Origin: Motiliproteus sp. SC1-56
GTDB lineage: Bacteria > Pseudomonadota > Gammaproteobacteria > Pseudomonadales > Balneatricaceae
NCBI RefSeq assembly: GCF_017309075.1
Contig: NZ_JAEMGS010000003.1
Span: forward strand, 1-64,000
Direction: 5' to 3'
DNA length: 64,000 bases
The position numbers and the translations under genes were made by a program. Under the pieces are notes generated by a model. It searched no databases and was not told the DNA's origin. It was given only the letters and a program-made list of their open reading frames with translations. Below are positions 9,337-17,967 of this stretch, piece by piece. The number at the start of each line of letters is the position of its first letter. Positions within the stretch are counted from its first letter, which is position 1.

Positions 9337-9771
9337 ATGGCACGACTGAAACTTGAAATGCCCCGTCACTTCACCTTCACCACCGAGATGCCAGTGCGCA
9401 TCGGGGATATCAACTACGGCGGACACCTGGGCAACGACGCCGTCCTCTCGATGATTCACGAGGCGCGGGTGCGCTTTCTCAAGCAGTATCAGTACTCGGA
9501 GATGGACGTCGAAGGGCGCGGCATCATCATGACCGACTCGGCGATCATCTATAAGGCGGAGAGTTTTCACGGCGAAGACGTGCAGGTCGATGTCACCGTC
9601 GGCGATTTCAACAAGTACGGCTGCGACTTTTTCTACCTGCTCAGCAACCGGCGCACGGCGGTGGAGATCGCCCACGCCAAGACCGGGATCGTCTTTTTCG
9701 ATTACCAGGAGCGCAAGGTGGTCAGCGTACCCGCGGAATTCCGGCGCCGCTTTATCAAGGAGGCGGAGTAA
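9337..9771 (+). CDS. hotdog-fold acyl-CoA thioesterase
   Basis: A 144-residue protein of the 4-hydroxybenzoyl-CoA thioesterase-like hotdog family. The motif MPVRIGDINYGGHLGND near residue 20 corresponds to the active-site D-x-N-x-x-G-H-x-x-N pattern; here Asp, Asn and His are all kept. Such proteins hydrolyse acyl-CoA thioesters in the cytoplasm and work as tetramers. It is an independent gene, with inverted repeats at 9871-9895 and 9913-9938 downstream. The physiological acyl chain cannot be told from sequence. Confidence 0.85.
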   Translation: MARLKLEMPRHFTFTTEMPVRIGDINYGGHLGNDAVLSMIHEARVRFLKQYQYSEMDVEGRGIIMTDSAIIYKAESFHGEDVQVDVTVGDFNKYGCDFFYLLSNRRTAVEIAHAKTGIVFFDYQERKVVSVPAEFRRRFIKEAE

Positions 9772-9870
9772 AACGGTTAAACGCCAGGCGAAAGAACACT
9801 TGGCGCCCCGACCGCGAGCCAACAAGCAGCAGGCAACACGACAGGAAAATAAAAGCAGGAATTTAGAGGA

Positions 9871-9895
9871 TCAAAGGGTACAGGAAACCCTTTGA
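9871..9895. repeat. 9-bp inverted repeat downstream of thioesterase gene
   Basis: TCAAAGGGT (9871-9879) and ACCCTTTGA (9887-9895) are perfect complements separated by seven bases. It lies about 100 bp beyond the thioesterase stop and has no T-run after it, so it is a transcript-end hairpin or an operator rather than a standard terminator. Confidence 0.6.
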
Positions 9896-9912
9896 CGAGC
9901 AGCTTAGAAACA

Positions 9913-9938
9913 GCGACCAGCCCTTCTGGGCTGGTCGC
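9913..9938 (-). terminator. hairpin terminator of the 78-aa gene
   Basis: GCGACCAGCCC and GGGCTGGTCGC form an 11-bp stem around a TTCT loop (AGAA on the minus strand). On the minus strand it is followed by TGTTTCT, a weak U-tract; on the plus strand no T-run follows. It lies ten bases after the stop of the minus-strand gene at 9948-10184. Confidence 0.65.
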
Positions 9939-9947
9939 CTAAGGTCA

Positions 9948-10184
9948 TCAGGCGATGGCCATGGCCTCTTGGCGGCGGGCCCACTCGGCGCCCACGCGGC
10001 AGCCGTAAACCCCCACTTCCCCTTTCCAGCGCAGCCAGGTCAGAAACATCCCGACGGACTCGAGCAGCGCGGCCAGCCGCCCCGATGCTTCGGGCGCAGG
10101 ATTATCGAATGCGCCCATGGCGCTCAGTTCTTCGGCAATGCGACGGTCATCATTGGGCAGACCGGTGTAGCTTGGGTAGGTCAT
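9948..10184 (-). CDS. hypothetical protein, 78 aa
   Basis: I do not recognise the family. The second of two close ATGs (10184) is preferred because GGGAG lies eight bases upstream, whereas it is only two bases from the ATG at 10190. The product is a small soluble helical protein starting MTYPSYTGLPNDDRRIAEEL and ending in a Trp/Arg-rich segment (FLTWLRWKGEVGVYG). A hairpin terminator lies just beyond the stop. It sits alone between the thioesterase gene and dnaB. The clear ribosome site and terminator argue that it is real. Confidence 0.6.
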   Translation of the reverse strand: MTYPSYTGLPNDDRRIAEELSAMGAFDNPAPEASGRLAALLESVGMFLTWLRWKGEVGVYGCRVGAEWARRQEAMAIA

Positions 10185-10275
10185 GAGCATGGCTCCCGAA
10201 GGCAAAAAATTTGGCGCTATTATTGGCAGCTCACAGGGGGCTGTCAAACTAAAGTCGAAATCGGCTTGACACGGG

Positions 10276-11658
10276 TCAAGCGCCGTAGTCCTGGTAATGA
10301 TCGGGCGCCAGGTCCTCAAACTTGGAGTACTTACCGACGAACGCCAGGCGGCAGGTGCCGATGGGGCCGTTGCGCTGTTTGCCGATAATGATCTCGGCGA
10401 CCCCTTTATCCTCGCTGTCCTCGTTGTAGACCTCGTCACGGTAGATGAACATGATCACGTCGGCGTCCTGCTCGATGGCGCCGGATTCACGCAGGTCTGA
10501 GTTGACGGGGCGCTTGTTGGGGCGGTTTTCCAGGCTTCGGTTGAGCTGGGAAAGGGCGATCACCGGGCACTCCATCTCCTTGGCGATGGCTTTGAGCGAG
10601 CGCGAGATCTCGGAGATCTCCTGGGTCCGGCTCTCCACCGCCCCCTTGAGGGACATCAGCTGCAGGTAGTCGATCATGATCATCCCCAGCGAGCCGTGCT
10701 CACGGACGATACGCCGCGCCCGCGAGCGCATCTCCGTCGGGGAGATGCCCGAGGTATCGTCGATGTAGAGCGGCTTGTCCTTGAGCATATTGACCGCCGT
10801 GGTGAGCCGCGGCCAGTCGTCTTCTTCGAGCTTACCGTCCCGCACCCGGGTCTGGTCAATCCGCCCGAGGGAGGCCAGCATCCGCGTCACCAGGCCTTCT
10901 GCCGGCATCTCAAGGCTGAATACCAGCACCGGCTTGTTGGTGGCCAGCAGGGCGTTCTCCACCAGGTTCATGGAAAAGGTGGTCTTACCCATGGAGGGTC
11001 GGGCGGCGACGATAATCAGGTCGGACTTCTGCAGCCCCGAGGTCATCTTGTCCAGGTCGGTAAAGCCGCTGGTGATCCCGGTCATGGTGGTGCCGGAGTT
11101 GAACAGCTCGTCGATGCGCTCTACCGCCTTGGCCAGCAGCGGATTCACGAACTGCGGGCCGCTGTCCTTGGGCCGGCTCTCGGCGATTTGGAACACCTTG
11201 CGCTCGGCATCGTCGAGAATTTCGGCGCTGCTGCGCCCTTCGGGATTGAAGGCGTTGTCGGCGATCTCGTTGGCCACCCCCGCCAGGGTGCGCAGCATCG
11301 CCCGCTCGCGGACGATCTCGGCGTAAGCGCGGATATTGGAGGTACTGGGGGTGTTGCGGGCCAGGTCCACCAGGTAGTCCAGCCCACCGACTTGCTCCTG
11401 TTCACCGTTGCGGTCCAGCTCCTCGGCTAGGGTCACCACGTCGATGGGCTGCTCGGCGCTGATAAGCTTGAGCATGGTGGCGAAGATCAGCCGGTGCTCC
11501 TGCCGGTAGAAGTCGTCGGCGGCCAGGATCTCGCCGACGGTATCGAAGACGCTGTTTTCCAGCATCAACCCGCCCAAAACAGACTGCTCAGCCTCAATGG
11601 AGTGCGGCGGTGTCTTGGCTTTTACCAACTCGGGATCGATATCAACACTCTGGGTCAT
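10276..11658 (-). CDS. dnaB: replicative DNA helicase DnaB
   Basis: A RecA-fold hexameric 5'-3' helicase of about 460 residues that unwinds DNA at the replication fork. The N-terminal DnaB domain (PPHSIEAEQSVLGGLMLE) is followed by the helicase domain with Walker A ARPSMGKTTFSMN (Lys225), Walker B MIMIDYLQLM, and the H4 motif GAIEQDADVIMF. The ATG at 11658 is chosen; an in-frame TTG nine bases upstream at 11667 is possible. It lies downstream of rplI as in pseudomonads, but a terminator between them suggests its own promoter. Confidence 0.96.
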   Translation of the reverse strand: MTQSVDIDPELVKAKTPPHSIEAEQSVLGGLMLENSVFDTVGEILAADDFYRQEHRLIFATMLKLISAEQPIDVVTLAEELDRNGEQEQVGGLDYLVDLARNTPSTSNIRAYAEIVRERAMLRTLAGVANEIADNAFNPEGRSSAEILDDAERKVFQIAESRPKDSGPQFVNPLLAKAVERIDELFNSGTTMTGITSGFTDLDKMTSGLQKSDLIIVAARPSMGKTTFSMNLVENALLATNKPVLVFSLEMPAEGLVTRMLASLGRIDQTRVRDGKLEEDDWPRLTTAVNMLKDKPLYIDDTSGISPTEMRSRARRIVREHGSLGMIMIDYLQLMSLKGAVESRTQEISEISRSLKAIAKEMECPVIALSQLNRSLENRPNKRPVNSDLRESGAIEQDADVIMFIYRDEVYNEDSEDKGVAEIIIGKQRNGPIGTCRLAFVGKYSKFEDLAPDHYQDYGA

Positions 11659-11702
11659 GACAGGCAACTTTGAAGGTCAACAGGAGGTACGATTTTACCC
11701 CA

Positions 11703-11744
11703 GCCCAAAAAAGAAAAGCACCACCGGTGGGCGCCGGTGGTGCT
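11703..11744 (-). terminator. rho-independent terminator after rplI
   Basis: On the minus strand AGCACCACCGG and CCGGTGGTGCT pair over 11 bp around a six-base loop, followed by TTTTCTTTTTT. It closes the rpsF-rpsR-rplI operon before dnaB. Confidence 0.92.
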
Positions 11745-11786
11745 TCCGAGCTAGTCAGGAGGGCCGGGCAGCCCTCTCAACCGGTA

Positions 11787-12233
11787 TTACTCGCCGGCGA
11801 CGACCAGTTTGATGGTCGCGGTGACGTCACCGTGCAGCTGCACGTCGATGTCGAATTCGCCGGTGGTGCGGATAACCCCCTCGGGCAGACGCACTTCGCT
11901 CTTGTCGATCTCGGTGCCCGCCTGGGAAACCGCCTCGGCGATGTCCCGGGTACCGATAGAACCGAACAGCTTGCCTTCTTCACCCGCCTTGGAGACCAGG
12001 GTGATTTCCAGCTCGTTCAGCTTCTCGGCACGGGCCTGGGCCTCAGCCAGCTTCTCGGCAGCCGCCTTCTCCAGCTCGGCGCGACGCGCCTCGAAGCTTT
12101 CGATGTTCGCCTGGGTAGCGGGAACCGCTTTGCCCTGGGGAACCAGATAGTTACGGCCGAAACCGGACTTAACGGTCACCTGGTCACCCAGGCCACCCAG
12201 CTTACCTACTTTCTCGAGCAGAATGACTTCCAT
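11787..12233 (-). CDS. rplI: 50S ribosomal protein L9
   Basis: A 148-residue L9, the standard length. The N-terminal domain [19 protein letters not shown] and the [13 protein letters not shown] motif bind 23S rRNA. A long connecting helix rich in Ala, Glu and Arg leads to the C-terminal domain. It is the last gene of the rpsF operon and is followed by a strong terminator. Confidence 0.97.
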   Translation of the reverse strand: MEVILLEKVGKLGGLGDQVTVKSGFGRNYLVPQGKAVPATQANIESFEARRAELEKAAAEKLAEAQARAEKLNELEITLVSKAGEEGKLFGSIGTRDIAEAVSQAGTEIDKSEVRLPEGVIRTTGEFDIDVQLHGDVTATIKLVVAGE

Positions 12234-12264
12234 CTCGCCAACCTCTTCTTGAATGAGCCTGTGC

Positions 12265-13182
12265 TCATGTTCTTGCCGGTATCCGCTTCCTGATGTGCAG
12301 AAAACTGTCTGCGACGGCCAGCAGAATCAGCAAGGATATCAGATACGGTCCGGCTACAAAGGCGCCCGTGTAGAACGCGATCAGCCAGGACCTGCCTAAT
12401 TCTCGTTTCGCTACCACTGCGTGCACCAGTGCCACCCCTGCAATCATAAACGGCAGGATCAGCACCGGGAGCCAACGAAAGGCCCCCTCGGTCACGCCCA
12501 CTCCCAGCACCATCACCAGGATGAAGCCCCCCGCGAAAAGCGGGCCCAGCCGGAGCTGGTGAAACTCTTCTCGAAACCCGCCGGGGTTATAGAGAAGCGC
12601 CTGCCACCAACGCGCCAGGGCCAGACTCATCAGCGTCGAGCCGATGTGGCCGGCCACCAAGCCGCCCAGCAACAGCTCCCTGAGCATGTCCGCGTTGACC
12701 AGCTCGGCGGACTGGGGCTGTTGCTCGGCCAGCGCGCTGACAAAGCGTTCGGCCATGTCGCCGATTGCCGTTACGGCGCCCGGCGCAAAGAGCTCGACCA
12801 CTTGGGCCGCCACCAGCCCGGCAATCGTTGCCAGGGCCAGGGTCTGCGCCCAGGAAACGGTCTGGCGCAGCACCGTGGCGGCCAGCAACACCCCGAGCAG
12901 GATCACCAGCGGTGACGCCTCCCCGAGCCAGGTCAGCCAGAGCAGCGCAGGGATAATTCCCCAGAGCAGGGGGACGATTCCGGCCCCCGGCCCCTGCCGC
13001 AAGGTCACAAGCCCCACGGCCGCCGCTCCAAAGGCCACCATGACGGTGGCCAGCATGTCCAGCATCACCTGGACGTTGCCGATGTCGGCCTGCACGAAAA
13101 TCAGCGGCAGCGACAGCAGCGCAACAGTAGCGATAACAGCCTGCGTGCGGCCGCGCATAATCCACTCGGCCAGGGCACGCAC
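12265..13182 (-). CDS. DUF2232-type integral membrane protein
   Basis: A 305-residue protein with about eight hydrophobic segments, starting with [15 protein letters not shown] near residue 18 and ending with [19 protein letters not shown]. The start is a GTG at 13182 with GGGAGA eight bases upstream. In pseudomonads and relatives a membrane protein of this kind is found between rpsR and rplI, so the position is conserved, but its function is unknown. It overlaps no neighbour and lies 31 bp before rplI, so it is part of the ribosomal operon. Confidence 0.8.
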   Translation of the reverse strand: MRALAEWIMRGRTQAVIATVALLSLPLIFVQADIGNVQVMLDMLATVMVAFGAAAVGLVTLRQGPGAGIVPLLWGIIPALLWLTWLGEASPLVILLGVLLAATVLRQTVSWAQTLALATIAGLVAAQVVELFAPGAVTAIGDMAERFVSALAEQQPQSAELVNADMLRELLLGGLVAGHIGSTLMSLALARWWQALLYNPGGFREEFHQLRLGPLFAGGFILVMVLGVGVTEGAFRWLPVLILPFMIAGVALVHAVVAKRELGRSWLIAFYTGAFVAGPYLISLLILLAVADSFLHIRKRIPART

Positions 13183-13200
13183 TACAGCAATCTCCCGGAT

Positions 13201-13428
13201 TTACTGGTGGCTGTCGGTGTACGGCAGCAGTGCAACGTAACGTGCACGCTTGATGGCCGTGGCCAGCTGACGCTGGTAGCGGGCCTTGGTGCCGGTGATA
13301 CGGCTGGGTACGATTTTACCGGTTTCGGTAATGTATCCCTTCAGAGTGTCCAGATCTTTGTAGTCGATCTCAGTCACGCCTTCGGCGGTGAAACGACAGA
13401 ACTTACGGCGACGGAAAAAACGGGCCAT
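13201..13428 (-). CDS. rpsR: 30S ribosomal protein S18
   Basis: A 75-residue S18 with the conserved core [20 protein letters not shown] and the [10 protein letters not shown] end. S18 forms a heterodimer with S6 on the platform of the small subunit. It follows rpsF by 45 bp in the same operon. Confidence 0.97.
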   Translation of the reverse strand: MARFFRRRKFCRFTAEGVTEIDYKDLDTLKGYITETGKIVPSRITGTKARYQRQLATAIKRARYVALLPYTDSHQ

Positions 13429-13473
13429 GAGGGTTTCTCCTAAAAAATGGCTAAATCAATTACCGCGCGGGAA

Positions 13474-13893
13474 TTACTCCGCGTCTGCGGCCTCTTCCTT
13501 CTTGGGCTCTTCGCTGCTCTTGGCGGCGTCGCGCTTGGGCGCTTCACGGCGGGGAGCACGACGATCCTCACGGGATTCGGCGGCTTTGATGGGAGAAACT
13601 TCGGTGACCGCGTCCTTGCGACGCACGACCATGTTACGGATCACGGCATCGTTGAAGCGGAACAGGTTAGTCAGTTCTTCCAGAGTCTCACCACCGCACT
13701 CGATGTTCATCAGCACGTAGTGAGCTTTGTGGATCTTGTTGATGGGGTAAGCCAGCTGGCGACGGCCCCAGTCTTCCAGACGATGGATCTTGCCTTCAGC
13801 ACCTTCAATAATGCCGGTGTAACGCTCGATCATGGCAGGAACTTGTTCACTCTGGTCCGGGTGGACCATGAACACGATTTCGTAGTGACGCAT
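13474..13893 (-). CDS. rpsF: 30S ribosomal protein S6
   Basis: A 139-residue S6. The start [18 protein letters not shown], the [11 protein letters not shown] segment and the HYVLMNIEC strand are diagnostic. The last 30 residues form a charged Arg/Ala/Glu-rich tail ending in repeated glutamates and AEADAE-like sequence, comparable to the poly-Glu tail that RimK extends in E. coli S6. It is the first gene of the operon, with a promoter at 13985-14013 and a structured leader. Confidence 0.97.
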   Translation of the reverse strand: MRHYEIVFMVHPDQSEQVPAMIERYTGIIEGAEGKIHRLEDWGRRQLAYPINKIHKAHYVLMNIECGGETLEELTNLFRFNDAVIRNMVVRRKDAVTEVSPIKAAESREDRRAPRREAPKRDAAKSSEEPKKEEAADAE

Positions 13894-13966
13894 TGTGTCT
13901 CCTTACGGGTTAACAGCCTCCCAGAGCCGAACCGAGCGGTTCGTCGAGAAGCAAGGAGTTAACATA
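13894..13966 (-). promoter_or_regulatory. candidate S6:S18-type leader upstream of rpsF
   Basis: The rpsF leader contains two GTTAAC segments that can pair with each other around an inner hairpin, CGAACCG with CGGTTCG, and a GGGAGG segment that could pair with the CTCC near the 5' side. Many bacteria have an rpsF leader that binds the S6:S18 complex and represses the operon. The fold here resembles that arrangement, but I could not match its conserved bulge with certainty. Confidence 0.4.
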
Positions 13967-13984
13967 GGTTTTTTGGGATCGCGT

Positions 13985-14013
13985 ATTTTATAGAGCCGTT
14001 ACCAGGAAAGCAA
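13985..14013 (-). promoter_or_regulatory. sigma-70 promoter of rpsF operon
   Basis: On the minus strand TTGCTT (14013-14008) and TAAAAT (13990-13985) are separated by exactly 17 bp. Transcription would begin near 13978, giving a leader of about 85 nt before rpsF. Confidence 0.7.
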
Positions 14014-14043
14014 CGGTACGCGCCTAAAGGATAGGCGTTAATT

Positions 14044-14298
14044 CTACGCCCGGGCGGGCCAGGGCTCACTCAGCACCTGTTTCACGTAAGGCTGCTGGCG
14101 AGCCTGCTGCTCCACCGCCGGCAGTTTGCCTTCGGAAACCACCGTGTCCAGGCAGAAACGGTTTCCCTTGTACCCGAGGTAGGCCCAGCGGGCCTGGGGG
14201 ATCGCGCGGTTAATCCGCAGCTGAACTTCTTCAAAAGAGAAGGACGAAAGAAGACGCCCCTCGATCCGGTTCGCAAGAACCAGTGTCACTCGTCGCAT
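14044..14298 (-). CDS. hypothetical protein, 84 aa
   Basis: Family not recognised. A GGGAGGT ribosome site lies eight bases before the ATG, which strongly supports translation. The product is a small basic cytoplasmic protein, MRRVTLVLANRIEGRLLSSF then SFEEVQLRINRAIPQARWAYLGY, with no signal or membrane segment. It is upstream of rpsF on the same strand, but the rpsF promoter lies between them. The alternating hydrophobic pattern suggests a compact alpha/beta domain. Confidence 0.65.
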   Translation of the reverse strand: MRRVTLVLANRIEGRLLSSFSFEEVQLRINRAIPQARWAYLGYKGNRFCLDTVVSEGKLPAVEQQARQQPYVKQVLSEPWPARA

Positions 14299-14528
14299 GG
14301 CCGTGCACCTCCCTGGCTAATGGATGCGAATGTACGAATATAATGTCGGCATCCCCGCTTGGGAAGCCCCTGCGCCCGGACCGGAAAACCGAAGGGCCTC
14401 TATCGCTTAGGGTGATCGCCGGCGTGGCACTCGACTCGGGCGAGGGTCACTCCCCGTTCCGAGCCCTGGGTGTTAAGCTAGAGGGCCTCGGGAAGAGCGC
14501 CCCCGTGCCATTGACTAAAGGAGGAGAC

Positions 14529-15575
14529 ATGGAGCCCAGCATTCCGAACGGCGAGGACGCCACCAGCCGTGAGCAGAGCACAGCGCCACCCGAAGCATCG
14601 GCCCCGATCTACACCCCCAACCAGACCCGCTTTGAGCGCATCGCTCAGGTCGCTGAGCGGCTGTTTCAGGTACCCTCCGCGGCCGTCGCCCTGTTCGCAG
14701 ACCGCACGCCCTGGTTTCAGCCGGTCCCTGCCGGGGCAGACACCAAGGATTCCCCCCGGGGAAGCTGTATCGCCAGAACCCTGACCCGTGGCAACACCCT
14801 GGTGATTGAGGACGCCCGGCAAGACCCGAGCCTGGCCTATACCCAGACAGGCGATAGCGGTCAATTTATCGGATTTTTTGCCGGCCACCCGATCTACTAT
14901 GAGAACCGGCCGGTGGGGGCGTTTTATATCACCGATACAAGTCCACGCGCCTTCTCCGATGAAGAGCAGGGACTGCTGTCGAGCCTGGCAGCCTGGGCCG
15001 AGAGCGAACTGCGCCTGTCCGCCATGAGCGAGGCCCAGGCTGAGTTGCTGCGGGAAAAGAGCGAGGCGGAGCGGCACACCCTGGTGGATCCCCTGACCAA
15101 ATTGTGGAACCGCAACGGCATGGAGTACCTGCTGACCCGGGAGCTTTCAGCGGCCCAGCGCAAGCAGCTTTCCATTGCCGTGATGCTGATCGACCTGGAC
15201 AACTTTGCGACCCTGAAGGCGCGCCACGGGGAGTCCGCCGCCACGGCCACCCTCAAGGAGGTCGCCGCGCGCATTCGGGCCTCGGTGCGCCCCCACGATG
15301 TGCTGGTGCGTTACGGCGAAGACCGCTACCTGCTGTTTGCCGCCGACTGCACCCAGGAGATTGCCCTGCAACTGGCTGATCGCATGCTGAACCGTGTGCG
15401 CAGCCAGCATATCAATGATGGCAAGCGCTATTTCTCCACCAGCGTTTCCATCGGCGGCGCCTGCACCCAAGCAAAACGGGGCCAGCCCATTAACGCGCTG
15501 CTGCAAAACGCCGCCCAGGCCCTCAAAGACGCGCAAGCGGCCGGCCGCGACTGCGCCCGGGTGCACTCCTTTTAG
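14529..15575 (+). CDS. GAF-GGDEF protein with degenerate GGDEF motif
   Basis: A 348-residue protein. AAAGGAGGAGAC directly before the ATG at 14529 fixes the start, though the frame is open further upstream. Residues about 35-180 form a GAF domain (AVALFADRTPWFQ, DSPRGSCIARTL, PVGAFYITD). A GGDEF domain follows (DPLTKLWNRNGMEYLL, IDLDNFATLKARHGES). The signature is GEDRY at 263-267 instead of GGDEF, so diguanylate cyclase activity is probably lost; it may instead act as a GTP or c-di-GMP sensing or partner protein. Convergent with the subtilase gene, overlapping it by four bases. Confidence 0.85.
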   Translation: MEPSIPNGEDATSREQSTAPPEASAPIYTPNQTRFERIAQVAERLFQVPSAAVALFADRTPWFQPVPAGADTKDSPRGSCIARTLTRGNTLVIEDARQDPSLAYTQTGDSGQFIGFFAGHPIYYENRPVGAFYITDTSPRAFSDEEQGLLSSLAAWAESELRLSAMSEAQAELLREKSEAERHTLVDPLTKLWNRNGMEYLLTRELSAAQRKQLSIAVMLIDLDNFATLKARHGESAATATLKEVAARIRASVRPHDVLVRYGEDRYLLFAADCTQEIALQLADRMLNRVRSQHINDGKRYFSTSVSIGGACTQAKRGQPINALLQNAAQALKDAQAAGRDCARVHSF

Positions 15576-17002
15576 CGGTTAGGGCCGCTTAATACGCTGC
15601 CGGGGTCAGTGGCGAGATGATGGTTGCCGCCCCCGGCCGCCGCGGCAACGGCCGCGCCGGCATCCAGAATACCGCGGCCGCAACCGTCACAAGGCCCGGG
15701 AAAAGGACGCGCTGTTTCCATCAGCAGCGTTGTCACCTGCTCAGGTGCCAGCGAGGCGTCTTTGAGGTACATCAGGGCCACGGTGGCGGCGACATGAGGG
15801 GTGGCCATGCTGCTTCCCTGGTAAACCGCATAATTGTCCTTCCCCGGCCCCCGGGCGCCGCTGTTCAGGGTGGAAGCTATTCCACCGCCACCACCGCCGC
15901 CTGGCGCCGCCAGCTCGACCACCGCACCGTAACTCGAATAGCCGGTCCGCTCGCCCTGGGCATCGGTGGCAGCCACCGTCACCACGCCGTCGCAACTGGC
16001 CGGCTGGTAGTGACTGGCGTCGGCGCTGGAATTTCCCGAGGCCACCACCACTGTGATACCGGTCGCCACCGCGCTGTCGATCGCACGCTGCAGCTCGGTA
16101 CCACACGCCCCGCTACCGCCGAGGCTGAGGTTGATCACCTGCACCGGCGCTTCAATCGAAGCGACGCCATTGACCGCCTCGCCCGCCGCCCAGCGAATTC
16201 CGTCAGCGGTATCCGACAGGTAGCCTCCGCACTTGCCAAGCACCCGAACCGGGACCGCCTTGGCCATGTTATAGGTAAGGCCGGCGACCCCTTCGCCGTT
16301 ATTGGTCGCAGCCACCAGGATGCCGGCCACATGGGTGCCATGCCAGGAGCTGTCATGGGGTGACGAGCCCTGGTAACACTCGCCCTGCTCGACCCAGTCC
16401 CCGGGATCGGAGGCATCCATATCCCGACCGTCGCCGTCATTAGCAATACGGGCATCGCCAATGAGGTCAACACCGGCACTCAAATTGGCCTGCAGATCCA
16501 CGTGGGAGCGAACGCCGGTGTCGATCACGGCCACCCGCACCGGCTCAACAGGCGGACGGGCAAAGGCCCGCCAGGCACCCAGCGCGTTGATCCCCCCCGG
16601 CGCGCCCTGGTAGTGCCACTGGTAATGGCGGTAGAAGGTGTCATCGGGCTCGTTGAACACCCGCTGCATCAGCACATCCGGCTCCGCCTCTCGCACCGCG
16701 GCCAGCCCCTTCAACGCCCGTGCATACTCCCGCACACGCGCCAGCGCTTCGCGCCCAGGCAGCTTGTAGACATAGCCACCTCCCGCGGTACGGCGAATAA
16801 ACACCAGTTTCTTGCCGATTTGAAAGGTCAGTCCCGATGCCTGCGCCTGACCATCGGCGGATGCGCTGTAAAAACGCACGATCAACTGATCCGTGACGTC
16901 CCTGGTATCCGCCCCGGCGCTTTCATAAATGAGAAGCGTCAACAGGCAGGCCAAGCCAGAAAAAGAGGGGACGCGGAGTCTCAAACGATGACGGCACATC
17001 AT
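15572..17002 (-). CDS. secreted subtilisin-like serine protease (S8 family)
   Basis: A 476-residue exported protease. The start MMCRHRLRLR at 17002 gives a typical signal peptide ending SAGA; an open frame further upstream has no support. After a propeptide-like region the catalytic triad is complete: Asp161 in VIDTGVRSHV, His221 in HGTHVAGIL, Ser398 in GSSMATPHVA. The oxyanion asparagine lies in ASGNSSADA. A run of seven glycines follows the conserved ELAAPG strand, an insertion that is unusual. Cysteines suggest disulfides. It probably degrades extracellular protein; no C-terminal secretion domain is seen, so general secretion is likely. Confidence 0.9.
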   Translation of the reverse strand: MMCRHRLRLRVPSFSGLACLLTLLIYESAGADTRDVTDQLIVRFYSASADGQAQASGLTFQIGKKLVFIRRTAGGGYVYKLPGREALARVREYARALKGLAAVREAEPDVLMQRVFNEPDDTFYRHYQWHYQGAPGGINALGAWRAFARPPVEPVRVAVIDTGVRSHVDLQANLSAGVDLIGDARIANDGDGRDMDASDPGDWVEQGECYQGSSPHDSSWHGTHVAGILVAATNNGEGVAGLTYNMAKAVPVRVLGKCGGYLSDTADGIRWAAGEAVNGVASIEAPVQVINLSLGGSGACGTELQRAIDSAVATGITVVVASGNSSADASHYQPASCDGVVTVAATDAQGERTGYSSYGAVVELAAPGGGGGGGIASTLNSGARGPGKDNYAVYQGSSMATPHVAATVALMYLKDASLAPEQVTTLLMETARPFPGPCDGCGRGILDAGAAVAAAAGGGNHHLATDPGSVLSGPNR

Positions 17003-17192
17003 ACGGACACCCAGGCGACTAATTGGATAGAAGAGAAAGAAGGGCTTGCGCACAGCCACAGGTGATATCCATGGCGCATATGACCCAGCCTTCCAAAGAT
17101 AGACGAAAGCCCCCGCCCCTGCCGCTGGCCTATACTGCCCGCAGAAAGCCGTCACACCAACCGGCAACAACCTGCGCGGGAGCGACACGCTG

Positions 17193-17876
17193 ATGATTCA
17201 AGACGTCAAGGGCGAAGAAACGTGGCGTTTATTCCGCATACTCGCCGAGTTCACCGAGGGCTTTGACCGGCTCAGCGACCTGGGTTTTGCCATTTCCATT
17301 TTTGGCTCGGCGCGACTGCTGCCCGACAGCACCTACTACAATCAGGCTCACACCCTGGCCCGTCGTCTCGGCGAGGAAGGGTTCGCCATCATCACCGGCG
17401 GCGGCCCGGGCATCATGGAGGCCGGCAATCGCGGCGCTGCCGACGCGGGCGTCACCTCCGTGGGGCTCAACATCCGCCTGCCGCAGGAACAGCAACCCAA
17501 CCCCTACCAGAACCAGTCGCTGGACTTCCGCTACTTTTTCGCCCGCAAGGCCATGTTCGTCAAATACTCGGTCGGCTACGTCTGCCTTCCCGGTGGCTAC
17601 GGCACCCTGGACGAGTTTTTTGAGGCCCTGACCCTGATGCAGACCATGAAGGTTTATCCCCTGCCCCTGATCCTCTTTGGCAAGAAGTTCTGGGGCGGGC
17701 TTATGGACTGGATCAGGGACTGCCCCCTGCAGGAGGGTTTGGTTTCTCCCCAGGATCTGGACATCGTCACCCTGACCGATGATGTGGAAGAAGTGGTCGC
17801 TGCGATGTGTGAGCACCGGCGCTGGAAACTGGAAAAAATTGCCCAGTCCGGACACAGCCTGAACCCGGGGCCGTAA
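17193..17876 (+). CDS. LOG-family nucleotide 5'-monophosphate nucleosidase-like protein
   Basis: A 227-residue member of the TIGR00730/LOG family, a Rossmann-fold group that removes the base from nucleoside 5'-monophosphates. Key motifs are SIFGSARLLPDS near residue 34, ITGGGPGIMEAGNRGA, and LPGGYGTLDEFFE, which holds the catalytic glutamates and the phosphate-binding PGGxGT loop. Some members release cytokinins, others degrade purine nucleotides; which applies here cannot be told. It is divergent from the subtilase gene, sharing a 190-bp intergenic region with a TATACT hexamer at 17131. Confidence 0.88.
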   Translation: MIQDVKGEETWRLFRILAEFTEGFDRLSDLGFAISIFGSARLLPDSTYYNQAHTLARRLGEEGFAIITGGGPGIMEAGNRGAADAGVTSVGLNIRLPQEQQPNPYQNQSLDFRYFFARKAMFVKYSVGYVCLPGGYGTLDEFFEALTLMQTMKVYPLPLILFGKKFWGGLMDWIRDCPLQEGLVSPQDLDIVTLTDDVEEVVAAMCEHRRWKLEKIAQSGHSLNPGP

Positions 17877-17967
17877 CCCGGGGTTCGGAAAAACGATGAG
17901 CAGCCCCCTGCGCCTTCGATCAATCGCGCCCGACCTTGCCCCCTTTCGCGGTTTGGCGCTGCCCCGC

